DNA of 64,000 nt, taken from the NCBI GenBank assembly GCA_028716975.1, contig JAQUOU010000002.1, forward strand, positions 176,841 through 240,840, given 5' to 3'. The DNA comes from Methylobacter sp. (lineage in GTDB: Bacteria > Pseudomonadota > Gammaproteobacteria > Methylococcales > Methylomonadaceae). Positions 25,710 through 33,374 of this stretch are shown here, piece by piece. Below the pieces are notes generated by a model. That model was not told the DNA's origin, ran no database searches, and was given only the letters and a program-made list of their open reading frames with translations. Made by a program: the position numbers and the translations under genes. The number at the start of each line of letters is the position of its first letter. Position 1 is the first letter of the stretch.

Positions 25710-26239
25710 TGCTTAAGTACATCATTCCCTTAGTATTATTTATCGTTTTGGCGGTGTTTCTGGCGCTGGGTTTAAGCCTTAAGCCCGGTGATATTCCTTC
25801 GCCGTTTATCAATAAACCGGCTCCGTCATTTTCTGCGCCCAAGCTTAATGCGCCTGATGAGAAATTAAGCCAGACTGATTTAATCGGTAAAGTCTGGCTG
25901 TTTAATGTGTGGGCATCCTGGTGCGTGTCCTGCCGTTCCGAACATCCGATTCTCAATCAGCTGGCACAGAAAAATGCGGCAGTTATCGTTGGATTAAATT
26001 ATAAGGATGACCCGAATGATGCAAAAAAATGGCTGCAAACTTTAGGTAATCCGTATACAGTCAGCATTATGGACCAGGATGGCCGCATAGGCATAGATTG
26101 GGGCGTTTATGGCGTGCCGGAAACATTTGTCATCGATAAAAAAGGGCTAATCCGCTATAAACACACCGGGCCTGTTACCGCTGAAGACATACAGAAAACT
26201 TTCCTGCCGTTGATTGCCAAGTTACAAGTTGAATCTTAA
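25706..26239 (+). CDS. ccmG: Thiol:disulfide interchange protein CcmG (DsbE)
   Basis: The 177-aa protein has an N-terminal membrane anchor (residues 4-24) and a periplasmic thioredoxin domain with active site WCVSC in NVWASWCVSCRSEHP. The cis-proline region VYGVPETFVID follows. It keeps apocytochrome c cysteines reduced for haem attachment. It overlaps ccmF by 4 bp and abuts ccmH by one base. The length and motif are standard. Confidence 0.95.
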   Translation: MMLKYIIPLVLFIVLAVFLALGLSLKPGDIPSPFINKPAPSFSAPKLNAPDEKLSQTDLIGKVWLFNVWASWCVSCRSEHPILNQLAQKNAAVIVGLNYKDDPNDAKKWLQTLGNPYTVSIMDQDGRIGIDWGVYGVPETFVIDKKGLIRYKHTGPVTAEDIQKTFLPLIAKLQVES

Positions 26240-26694
26240 TGAAGCGCTTATGTATCATTTTTCTGCTGATATTGTCCTGCAATGGTTTTGCAGTTGATTA
26301 CCGTCAATTCTCCAATCCTGAGCAGCAAGAAACCTATGAAACCTTAACCTCGGAATTACGTTGCCTGGTTTGCCAGAATCAAACCATAGCCGATTCTAAC
26401 GCAGAACTGGCCGCAGATTTGCGCAGGCAAGTTTATGAAATGATCGAGCAGGGTAAAACAAAGCAGGAAATACTCCAGTTTATGACCGAACGATACGGTG
26501 ATTTTGTGTTATATAAGCCGCCATTCAAGGGCAAAACAGGCATATTGTGGATTGCTCCGGTCATCTTCTTATTAATGGGCTTAATCGCTGTATTTTTATT
26601 TGTTCGCCATAAAAAGAAATCTTCAAACATCGGGATTAGTCCTGAAAAGCAGGAAAAAATACGCAGCCTGCTGGAAAAGGGTGACCGGTCTTGA
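26239..26694 (+). CDS. ccmH: Cytochrome c maturation protein CcmH
   Basis: The 151-aa protein has a signal peptide (ending near FAVDYRQF), the redox motif LRCLVCQNQTIADSNAELA and one C-terminal membrane helix (ILWIAPVIFLLMGLIAVFLF). It is the short form of CcmH, lacking the TPR region, which is encoded separately by the next gene. It works with CcmG to reduce apocytochrome disulfides and belongs to the CcmFHI ligase. Confidence 0.95.
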   Translation: MKRLCIIFLLILSCNGFAVDYRQFSNPEQQETYETLTSELRCLVCQNQTIADSNAELAADLRRQVYEMIEQGKTKQEILQFMTERYGDFVLYKPPFKGKTGILWIAPVIFLLMGLIAVFLFVRHKKKSSNIGISPEKQEKIRSLLEKGDRS

Positions 26695-27923
26695 ATGCGC
26701 TATTTTGGATTATTGCCGGCGTACTGATCTTAATCGCTTTTTTGATTATTTTGCCGCCGCTGTGGCGTAAGCATCCCGTGGAGGTCGCCGATTCGGATCA
26801 GCGCAATATTGTGATTGCCCGTCATCGGCTGGATGAGCTTAAAGATCAATTAAAATCCGGGGCCTTAACCCAGGCTCAATATAATGAACAGCTTGCCGAA
26901 CTTGAACAGGCATTGAGTGATGATCTCGATATACCCAGCCATGTAACCCCATCGCAGTCACAAGGCCGCTGGGTAGTCTATGTGCTTGTTTTGGCCATTC
27001 CTTTGATGACAGGATCCCTATATTTTACCTTGGGTAATTATCAGGCGGTCAGTCACAGCGCGGAAATGGCCGCAGGAAATTCAGCTACGCCGGGCCCCGA
27101 AGAAGTTATTAAGATGGTTGCCGGTTTAGTAGAGCGTTTAAAAAATCAACCGGACGATGCCCAGGGCTGGCTAATGCTTGGCCGATCCTATAAATATCTA
27201 GAACAATATCCTCAAGCGGTTGAGGCTTTTGCGAACGCCTACCGATTATTAGGTGATCAGGCCGAAGTGATGCTGCTTTACGCTGACGCACTGGCTTATG
27301 CAAATGATAAGAATCTGGTGGGAAAGCCCGCCGAATTAGTGTTTAAAGCACTTGCTTTGGAGCCTGAGAATGTGAATGGTTTGTGGTTGGGCGGCATGGC
27401 TAAAGTGCAGGAAGGCGATGTCAGTGCCGGGCTAAAATTATGGCGAAAACTGGTGGCTTTATTGCCGCCGGAATCGGATGCCCGCAAAGAAACTCAAAGT
27501 TTAATTGCCAAGATTGCCGGCCAAGCGCCTGAAGCGGCTTCTGACTCCGAATCAACGCCGGCGCAACAGTCTCAGGCGGCGAGTATTGAGGTTCAAGTCA
27601 GTTTGGCGCCGGAATTGCAGAAATTAGCGAGCCCTGACAATACCGTTTTTATTTATGCCCAGGCACTATCCGGTCCCAAAATGCCTTTGGCAATTGTTCG
27701 TAAACAAGTTTCTGATTTGCCTTTGACGGTTAGCCTGAATGATACGATGGCAATGATGCCGGCAATGAAATTATCAAATTTTGACAAAGTAAAACTGCTT
27801 GCCCGCATATCCAAATCCGGCAACGCGATGTCACAACCCGGGGACTTGATCGGGGTTGTTGAACAGGCCGCTTTATCCGGTCATACTGTCAATAAGATAA
27901 TCATTAATAACGAAGTAAAATAA
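26691..27923 (+). CDS. ccmI: Cytochrome c maturation protein CcmI (TPR)
   Basis: The 410-aa protein has two membrane helices (residues 3-23 and about 97-115) enclosing a cytoplasmic loop with a leucine-zipper-like stretch (RHRLDELKDQLKSGALTQAQ). A periplasmic TPR region follows (DDAQGWLMLGRSYKYLEQYPQAVEAF) and then a C-terminal beta domain. This is the full-length CcmI/CycH arrangement that holds apocytochrome c for the ligase. It overlaps ccmH by 4 bp and closes the operon. Confidence 0.93.
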   Translation: MNALFWIIAGVLILIAFLIILPPLWRKHPVEVADSDQRNIVIARHRLDELKDQLKSGALTQAQYNEQLAELEQALSDDLDIPSHVTPSQSQGRWVVYVLVLAIPLMTGSLYFTLGNYQAVSHSAEMAAGNSATPGPEEVIKMVAGLVERLKNQPDDAQGWLMLGRSYKYLEQYPQAVEAFANAYRLLGDQAEVMLLYADALAYANDKNLVGKPAELVFKALALEPENVNGLWLGGMAKVQEGDVSAGLKLWRKLVALLPPESDARKETQSLIAKIAGQAPEAASDSESTPAQQSQAASIEVQVSLAPELQKLASPDNTVFIYAQALSGPKMPLAIVRKQVSDLPLTVSLNDTMAMMPAMKLSNFDKVKLLARISKSGNAMSQPGDLIGVVEQAALSGHTVNKIIINNEVK

Positions 27924-27968
27924 TGGCCTGCTTTGCACCGGAACATTCAAGGATACAGTTTTTATAAT

Positions 27969-28169
27969 ATGAAAGATCGAATAATTGAGTTAGAAATAAA
28001 AGCCGCTTATCAGGAGGATTTGCTGCAGGAATTGAATAAATTAATCGGTGAACAGCAGCAACAGATAGCTCGCCTGGAAGTTACTTGTAAATTGCTTAAT
28101 GAGCGTATTAAAAGTTTATCCGATGAGGGCAGGGAAGAGAGCATTGATCAGCTGCCGCCTCATTATTAG
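27969..28169 (+). CDS. slyX: SlyX family protein
   Basis: The 66-aa protein from ATG 27969 is a single coiled coil (IIELEIKAAYQEDLLQELNK, then QQQQIARLEVTCKLL) ending in DQLPPHY, the C-terminal signature of SlyX. A longer frame from 27933 needs a non-ATG start and lies outside the family pattern. The role of SlyX is not established. It follows the ccm operon by 45 bp in the same direction. Confidence 0.85.
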   Translation: MKDRIIELEIKAAYQEDLLQELNKLIGEQQQQIARLEVTCKLLNERIKSLSDEGREESIDQLPPHY

Positions 28170-28259
28170 CCGGTCGTCGTAGAGGTCCTCCTGCTTTTCT
28201 TATTGGATTGACTTGAGAATAAGGGTAAATTAAGAGAAAGATTAATAAAGCTTAAGCCA

Positions 28260-28877
28260 ATGACATTATTAAATAATTATATAGCTGGAATAATCAGCCT
28301 GCTTATTTTCCTGGCAATGGCGACAGTTATTTATATCAAACAGGTCTTTTGGTTTGACGAGCCGGTGCTTGAATTTTTTGCCCATCATAGAACACCGTTT
28401 CTGGATGTTTTTTTTAGCACTGTAACCTGGTTAGGTTCACTCTATCTACTTATACCCATTGTGCTCGCCGGCAGTTTGATGCTGAAAAAATCGGGGTATG
28501 GTGACAGTGCCCTGTTTCTTGGCCTGGGATTTGGCGGGGCAATGCTGGTGACCAATATCTTGAAACGAATCCTGGGCCGTACGCGTCCGCAATCTTTTAT
28601 TGATCCGGCTTTGCTGCCGTTAGATTCTTCATTTCCAAGCGGGCATGCCACGCATATTACCGCACTGATGCTGTGTTTACTCATTTTGCATCATCGTTTT
28701 GCTGTCCCTGGTCATTGGGCTACAGCCGCCCTATTAGTGCCCCTGATTATACTGGTTGCTCTTTCCCGATTGTACTTGCAAGTGCATTTTTTGACCGATA
28801 TTATCGGCGGAATTCTGGTAGCCGTTGTTTGGGTATTGTTGCTGGATTGCTATTACTGGAAAGGGCGAGGATTCTAA
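28260..28877 (+). CDS. PAP2 superfamily membrane phosphatase
   Basis: The 205-aa protein has about six membrane helices and the three acid-phosphatase motifs: KRILGRTRPQ (KX6RP), PSGH in DSSFPSGHATH, and SRLYLQVHFLTD (SRX5HX3D). It belongs to the lipid phosphatases that act on undecaprenyl pyrophosphate or phosphatidate at the periplasmic face. A role in recycling the undecaprenyl carrier for envelope glycans is plausible but inferred. It is transcribed in the direction of slyX, 90 bp downstream. Confidence 0.85.
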   Translation: MTLLNNYIAGIISLLIFLAMATVIYIKQVFWFDEPVLEFFAHHRTPFLDVFFSTVTWLGSLYLLIPIVLAGSLMLKKSGYGDSALFLGLGFGGAMLVTNILKRILGRTRPQSFIDPALLPLDSSFPSGHATHITALMLCLLILHHRFAVPGHWATAALLVPLIILVALSRLYLQVHFLTDIIGGILVAVVWVLLLDCYYWKGRGF

Positions 28878-28992
28878 TCCTGTTCAATTTGCCTGGGTTG
28901 AGTCTTTTAATAAAAAGTGAATAAGACTATTCTGTTTGAACTTGATCTTATGCGGCTATAAACCGTTATTTGTTTGATTCCCGGCTTCCATT

Positions 28993-29517
28993 TTGATTAT
29001 TAAAATTTCCCTGTTGCTGGTTTTTGCTTCCTTACCAGTGTTTTTACTGGTAGAACTGCTGCAGTGGCTAAGCGTACAGGGCCTGCCTGATATATTGGCC
29101 CAGCTTGGCGCGGCAATCCTTTTAAGCGCTTTTGCCTTGTTGGTTGTAACAGGAATCCTGAGTCTATTTAAAAAAATTATCGGCTCCATTTTTGATTACT
29201 TTTCCTCCATGCAACGCGTTCAGCGGCGATTGTTATATAGTCAGACCAAACAGGATCAAATCAAGCGGCTGTTTTATTTCAGGAAACTGCAAATTAAATA
29301 TTTTTCTGACCTGAAAAGAAAAAGTCTATTGAAAATCAATAACCATAAGCATATTCAATCCTTATCCAAAGCCAACCATAAAAACCTGCTGGCGATTAAA
29401 AAACAACTACCCGGAACAACTTTCAAACAATTGCAACAGGAAAATGCCCGCTATCGAGAGCAACAGGATGTTGAAGCGTTGTTAAAATTCCAGCAAAAAA
29501 TATCTGCCCTGGAATAG
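28993..29517 (+). CDS. Unknown membrane protein with basic cytoplasmic tail
   Basis: I do not recognise this 174-aa protein. It starts at TTG 28993 and has two hydrophobic segments (about residues 4-30 and 33-62). A highly basic, Lys/Gln-rich, helix-prone tail follows (QTKQDQIKRLFYFRK, KQLPGTTFKQLQQENARY). The next gene begins 3 bp after its stop and also encodes a helical protein, so the two probably work together at the inner membrane. The non-ATG start is a guess based on the hydrophobic N-terminus. No motif points to an enzyme. Confidence 0.6.
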   Translation: MIIKISLLLVFASLPVFLLVELLQWLSVQGLPDILAQLGAAILLSAFALLVVTGILSLFKKIIGSIFDYFSSMQRVQRRLLYSQTKQDQIKRLFYFRKLQIKYFSDLKRKSLLKINNHKHIQSLSKANHKNLLAIKKQLPGTTFKQLQQENARYREQQDVEALLKFQQKISALE

Positions 29518-29520
29518 AAC

Positions 29521-30051
29521 ATGGCTACTTTTAAAGATCGAGTATTGAATATTGTCAGTCTCTTTCATTCGGTTAAAGATGAAAATCTGAAATGGCAGCA
29601 TGATAATCAAGACAGCCAAGCGAAGCTTAAACACGCCCATGTACTGGCTGAGAAAGCACTGGAAGCGGAATTAAAAAAGCGAAGCGTGCAGTTGGAGCAC
29701 GATATTTCGCTGCTCAGAACTAAACATGACGCTGAACTGTCGATGTTTAAAACCAAGTGCAAGCAGGATGTTAAAGATTATAAACAATACCTGGAATCCC
29801 TGGATCAACTTAAACAATCAATCCAGGCCAGTTATGCCGATCTGCCCGAGGCGGTCGCTTTCACGATTCATCACCATGCGAAATATTTATTGAATAAAAT
29901 GTGGGAAGCCGACAATTTTGAAGAGAAAATGCAGCACGAGATGCGGTTAATCCGTTTTATGGCCGCAGTGCATGAAGACGCGCGATTATATCTGCAAGGC
30001 GCGACCACAGAAAACCTCCCGCAAAGAACGTTGGGTTTGATTCAGCAATAA
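29521..30051 (+). CDS. Unknown coiled-coil protein
   Basis: A 176-aa soluble protein that I do not recognise. Residues 20-110 are strongly charged and heptad-like (HAHVLAEKALEAELKKRSVQ, EHDISLLRTKHDAELSMFK), indicating a long coiled coil. A mostly helical C-terminal part with several His follows (FTIHHHAKYLLNKMWEADNF). It directly follows the membrane protein gene at 28993-29517, suggesting an operon and a complex. After it, DNA turns into repeat and transposase debris. Confidence 0.6.
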   Translation: MATFKDRVLNIVSLFHSVKDENLKWQHDNQDSQAKLKHAHVLAEKALEAELKKRSVQLEHDISLLRTKHDAELSMFKTKCKQDVKDYKQYLESLDQLKQSIQASYADLPEAVAFTIHHHAKYLLNKMWEADNFEEKMQHEMRLIRFMAAVHEDARLYLQGATTENLPQRTLGLIQQ

Positions 30052-30075
30052 TAAAAGCCCATCTACATAAGAGCC

Positions 30076-30110
30076 TTCTTGATTAGCCAGATGCTTCAGC
30101 CAAGCTCATT
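30076..30110. repeat. Half-copy of the 41337-41497 repeat end
   Basis: The stretch with TTAGCCAGATGCTTCAGCCA resembles the outer arm of the inverted-repeat element at 41337-41497 (TTAGCGAGAAGCTTCAGCCA). No matching second arm is seen here, so it is a fragment. It lies between the coiled-coil gene and the IS1595 remnant. Confidence 0.45.
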
Positions 30111-30164
30111 CATTACGCCCCTACGGAATCTACTGAGTTTTACTTCATTAAAGAGGGGCTTGTC

Positions 30165-30378
30165 ATGTCGATGATTCGCATTCAGTTCCAAGCGGGCCTG
30201 TCGATCCAGGACTTTCACAAACAGTCCGGCACTGAAGCATACTGAAACACCATGTGAGGCAGCGTTAGAACAAACACGACGAACGAATGACACTCAGCGG
30301 CCAAGTCCAAGTCGATGAGGCTTACTTCGGTGGTGAACTCAGCGGTGGTAAGCGGGGGGAATCTGAAAACAAAGTTCC
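30165..30378 (+). pseudogene. IS1595-family transposase remnant
   Basis: ATG 30165 starts an N-terminal piece (MSMIRIQFQAGLSIQDFHKQ, SGTEA) like ISXO2-type transposases. After a deletion the sequence resumes with QVDEAYFGGELSGGKRG and ESENKVP, the region of the first catalytic Asp and the GGKRG signature. It then stops. The DDE core is missing, so it is dead. Its right end abuts the truncated C-terminus of the PhnD-like gene on the other strand, which suggests the element caused that truncation. Confidence 0.8.
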
Positions 30379-30629
30379 CTAGTTATGCCGGCGGGTCTTA
30401 CCAGGGGTAAAAAGCCTTTTTCACGCACCAGCATGGCGGCATCAAAGGGATTGGCATAAATTAAATCAACTTTATCATTTCTGATTGCTTCTTTCTGGCT
30501 ATGAAAGCCGTCATACATTTCTAAATGGATGGCTTCTCCTGTCTGCTTTTGAAGCCAAGTATTAAAGATATACCAACCTGAAAGGTGATCAGGAGAAAAA
30601 TCGGGACTGATTGTAAATAAATTCGACAT
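30339..30629 (-). pseudogene. PhnD-like substrate-binding protein, C-terminally truncated
   Basis: Residues 1-80 match the N-terminal lobe of the phosphonate/phosphate-binding protein family (SPDFSPDHLSGWYIFNTWLQ, then KVDLIYANPFDAAMLVREKGFLPLVRP). Proteins of this fold are about 250-300 aa. Here the frame runs into IS1595 sequence after about 82 residues and ends at 96 aa. There is no signal peptide, so the parent form was probably cytoplasmic and used as a ligand sensor, not for transport. It is the last gene of the minus-strand signalling cluster. Confidence 0.75.
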
Positions 30630-30647
30630 AAGTAGATTCCATGTGGA

Positions 30648-31181
30648 TTAAAACAAGGTCGGATAAAGTTTGATGCACTCTTCCACTTTGGTTCGCGAGG
30701 GTTTGCGGCGTACTGAGGTATAGCCCATTACTTTGCCATTTCTGACATTAGGGATTACCGTTGCCTTAACCCAGTAATAGCCACCATCTTTACGCAGATT
30801 TTTTACATAGCCCTGCCATTTTTTGGCGTTGCTGATGGTATCCCATAAATCTTTGAAGGCTGCAGGAGGCATGTCGGGGTGTCTTAAAATCGAATGCGGC
30901 GCATTAAGCAATTCCTCTTCCGTGTAGCCGGACATTTCAACAAAGGACTTATTTACATGGGTAATCACGCCCTGGGTGTCCGTCCTCGATACGATAAGCT
31001 TACCATCGGGATAAGGGGTTTCTATTTCCGTATAGAGGCAAGTGCGGCGTATGCCGCCGTATAAGTCTAGAGTTACTTCCTTGTAATCCCCGATTATGTG
31101 TTCCGGCTTCATATCGTCAATCATGGAAATCATCTTCTGTGCTGCGCTAAAGAAATCAGCCCGAAACTGCCGGGCTGACAA
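30648..31181 (-). CDS. Aer-type PAS domain protein (stand-alone)
   Basis: The protein is up to 177 aa from a TTG at 31181; an internal ATG at 31133 is an alternative start. The PAS domain spans about residues 45-155 and has SRTDTQGVITHVNKSFVEMS, the APHSILRHPDMPP turn, and NLRKDGGYYWVKATVIPN, then GYTSVRRKP. These are the features of FAD-binding PAS domains of the Aer redox/aerotaxis receptor. No HAMP, methyl-accepting or kinase domain follows, so it must signal through a partner. It is encoded between a sensor globin and the PhnD-like gene in one minus-strand run. FAD binding is inferred from family resemblance. Confidence 0.8.
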   Translation of the reverse strand: MSARQFRADFFSAAQKMISMIDDMKPEHIIGDYKEVTLDLYGGIRRTCLYTEIETPYPDGKLIVSRTDTQGVITHVNKSFVEMSGYTEEELLNAPHSILRHPDMPPAAFKDLWDTISNAKKWQGYVKNLRKDGGYYWVKATVIPNVRNGKVMGYTSVRRKPSRTKVEECIKLYPTLF

Positions 31182-31196
31182 GATATGGCTTTGAGT

Positions 31197-31754
31197 TTAG
31201 TTGTAAGCTTTGGCTAGATTGGTAAATAAAGTGCGGCTCATGCCGGAAATTTTCAGGAATTTTTCCAGCTCTTCGGCAATGCTGGCCTCTTGATAGGATT
31301 GCTGCATGACCATCCAAGCCAGCCCGGTCACAGCGTTAATTGCTTGCAAGGCTTTGGTGCATTTGTCGATGTCATTGCTCATGGTTTCTACGACCACCTT
31401 AATGAGTTCGGTATTGATTAAGGTCATGGCGCCAGCCATAAACTCTACCGGCAAATTAACTTTGACGTGAATGCCGCCGACTTTGTACATGCCTTCAGCA
31501 AACTGGGCGTCGACATTGAGCGTAAATAAATCATTCATCCACCTTAAATGCGCGGCTTTCAGGTGGCCGATACGGCCGGCCAGGTATTTTTCAGTCACGG
31601 GGATAGTGGCTAATTGCTCGTAAAAGCTGTCGGTGACTCTTTTAAGATGCGGCGTAATGGTGGGGGCAAAGTTTTTTAAACAGACTTCCAGTTCAGGCGT
31701 TAAACCGGAAAAAGCCTTGCCGTAGGTAATCAGTTCATTAAAGTTTTGCGACAT
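31197..31754 (-). CDS. Stand-alone sensor globin (protoglobin/GCS type)
   Basis: The 185-aa all-helical protein matches the globin domain of globin-coupled sensors. FYEQLATIPVTEKYLAGRIG and HLKAAHLRWMNDLF precede the proximal-His segment GGIHVKVNLPVEFMAGAM, with His96 as the likely haem ligand. No output domain is attached, so the haem signal (oxygen, NO or CO) would be passed to a separate protein. A good ribosome site AAAGGAAC precedes its ATG. It follows a roadblock gene and precedes the PAS gene, with spacings of 30 and 15 bp, consistent with an operon. Confidence 0.82.
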   Translation of the reverse strand: MSQNFNELITYGKAFSGLTPELEVCLKNFAPTITPHLKRVTDSFYEQLATIPVTEKYLAGRIGHLKAAHLRWMNDLFTLNVDAQFAEGMYKVGGIHVKVNLPVEFMAGAMTLINTELIKVVVETMSNDIDKCTKALQAINAVTGLAWMVMQQSYQEASIAEELEKFLKISGMSRTLFTNLAKAYN

Positions 31755-31784
31755 AAAATGTTCCTTTCAAAATAACGGGCATAA

Positions 31785-32147
31785 TTACAGTAAATCGGCA
31801 ACACTGGCTGCCGCACGTTTTACGTCCAGAAAAATCAAACCCAATTTAGCATTGGTTTTTGCCAAAACGGTCAATACCGATTCCGCACCGGCATAAGTCA
31901 TCAACACATACCCTTTTTCGCCTTTGATCAGCACTTGCTCTAATCCGCCTCGGGCCAGTTCATGTGCGGTGCGGTCACCCAATGACAACATCGCGGCGCT
32001 CATTGCGCCAACCCGGTCTTCATCCATGCTGGCAGGTAGTACCGAAGCGATGGTTAAACCATCGGTGGAAATAACCGCCGAGGCTTCAATATCCCCCGAG
32101 GTACCATTAAGTTCTGTTAAAGCTGACTTCAACATACCTGCGCGCAT
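31785..32147 (-). CDS. Roadblock/LC7 domain protein (MglB/CvnB-like)
   Basis: The 120-aa protein is one roadblock/LC7 domain: ALTELNGTSGDIEASAVIST, DGLTIASVLP, then DRVGAMSAAMLSLGDRTA and a final beta strand set with AKLGLIFLDVKRA. Such proteins act as GTPase-activating or scaffold partners of small Ras-like GTPases (MglB with MglA; CvnB with CvnD in Streptomyces conservons). A GTPase gene lies two genes upstream in the same run. It is the best-conserved clue that the cluster is a GTPase switch. Confidence 0.88.
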   Translation of the reverse strand: MRAGMLKSALTELNGTSGDIEASAVISTDGLTIASVLPASMDEDRVGAMSAAMLSLGDRTAHELARGGLEQVLIKGEKGYVLMTYAGAESVLTVLAKTNAKLGLIFLDVKRAAASVADLL

Positions 32148-32179
32148 GGTGTTACCTTTGTAGAGTTATTAGTGTGAAT

Positions 32180-32824
32180 TTAGCGGTTTTCGGCAGCATA
32201 GCGACTGGTTAACGCCCAGGCCAGTGATACGAATTCCGGTTGGTTAAAATGAGGAATGCCGGTCATGGCCACGACAAAGCGATTTTTGCCTATAAATAAT
32301 GGCCAAAAACCTACCTGACTGTTACCGAGCATATCGACTACCGCCCAGGCATGACTGCCCAATCCCATGTTTTTGATCAACAATCGCGAACGGCGCTCAT
32401 GCACAGTTGCAATTTCTGCACTTAATGCCGACAGTTCCTCCGCAACTTCATGCGGAAAGCCATGACTGGCAAGATAAAATCCTTGCTGATCCGCAAGTAA
32501 TACCTTGCCGTTTTCTGAAATCTTGCTGAGTAAGTGGGGTAAAATTTCCTCTAACGCTCCTTCCGGGTAGTCTTGGGCGTCTTGCAAGCCGTGCACCCAG
32601 CCCAGTTTTTGACAGTAATGAAGTAATTCCAGGCATTTTTGTTCATCTTCATGCGCCATCAACTGTTGTAAATTTTTCCCGGTCAATGCGGGTGTATGCG
32701 GCTGTAAGAATAGATTTCTTAAAAAATGCCGGGGCTTATCAATATCCGTAGCACAAACCGCGTAGTAAGCTCCGGCGGGTGTTGGATAAATATAGAGCCC
32801 CGAACTCAGCGCATAACGATTCAT
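32180..32824 (-). CDS. Roadblock-like regulatory protein
   Basis: The ATG at 32824 is preceded by GGAGGG (32830-32835) at 5-nt spacing, so I use it although the frame is open to 32887. The 214-aa protein has an N-terminal region of about 95 residues I do not recognise. A C-terminal roadblock-like domain follows: GKVLLADQQGFYLASHGFPH, EELSALSAEIATVHERRSRL and a final strand with FVVAMTG. Its first 86 bp overlap the end of the GTPase gene in another frame, a strong sign of coupled translation. It may partner the GTPase together with the next roadblock protein. Confidence 0.7.
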   Translation of the reverse strand: MNRYALSSGLYIYPTPAGAYYAVCATDIDKPRHFLRNLFLQPHTPALTGKNLQQLMAHEDEQKCLELLHYCQKLGWVHGLQDAQDYPEGALEEILPHLLSKISENGKVLLADQQGFYLASHGFPHEVAEELSALSAEIATVHERRSRLLIKNMGLGSHAWAVVDMLGNSQVGFWPLFIGKNRFVVAMTGIPHFNQPEFVSLAWALTSRYAAENR

Positions 32825-33362
32825 GATTACCCTCCAGACCCGGATCCAAAGAAAACAGCAACGATTGCACCAGCATCGACACATCATTTTTAACCCGGGC
32901 GTCTACGGCAAACACCGGCGGCTTAATGCCTAATGTTTCAAGCTGCAGATGATAATCGGCAATAGTCGGTTTGGTGCTGATATCCATTTGCGTTACACCG
33001 ATGGCGACGCTGGTTTTAACAATGAATTTATTGAAGGCCTCCAAAAAAAATTTCATGTCCTGGAAGGGATCGGCCCGGGTATTGTCCAATAACAGGATTA
33101 GCCCGATACCGCCAGTTACCAGGATGTCCCACATAAAATCAAAACGTTCTTGCCCCGGCGTTCCGTATAGATGTATTTTCTCGCCACCCGCCAGATTCAA
33201 AATGCCATAGTCCATAGCAACCGTGGTTTCTGCTTTTCTGGATTTGGTCATGTCACTGGCGGACGCATCTGTTTTTATCGGCGGAATATCGCTAATGGAT
33301 CCGATGGCTGTGGTTTTACCCGCGCCTACCGGGCCGGTAAAAATGATTTTGTATTGACTCAT
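32739..33362 (-). CDS. Small Ras-like GTPase, COG2229/CvnD type
   Basis: The 207-aa protein has a P-loop GPVGAGKT (residues 10-17), a switch I threonine near TTVAMDYG, the G3 motif TPGQERFDFMW (68-78), the G4 variant TQMD (124-127) and G5 near VDAR. The G3 Asp is replaced by Gly (YGTPGQ), as is usual in the COG2229 predicted GTPases and conservon CvnD proteins. It should cycle between GTP and GDP states under control of roadblock partners encoded just downstream. Its last 28 codons overlap the next gene. What it switches in this organism is unknown. Confidence 0.88.
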   Translation of the reverse strand: MSQYKIIFTGPVGAGKTTAIGSISDIPPIKTDASASDMTKSRKAETTVAMDYGILNLAGGEKIHLYGTPGQERFDFMWDILVTGGIGLILLLDNTRADPFQDMKFFLEAFNKFIVKTSVAIGVTQMDISTKPTIADYHLQLETLGIKPPVFAVDARVKNDVSMLVQSLLFSLDPGLEGNHESLCAEFGALYLSNTRRSLLRGLCYGY

Positions 33363-33374
33363 ATTGCTCCAATT

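Noticed and set aside
32824-32887. N-terminal extension of the roadblock-like protein to 32887
   Set aside because: The extension is Cys/Trp/Arg-rich and out of character, and a strong GGAGGG ribosome site marks ATG 32824.
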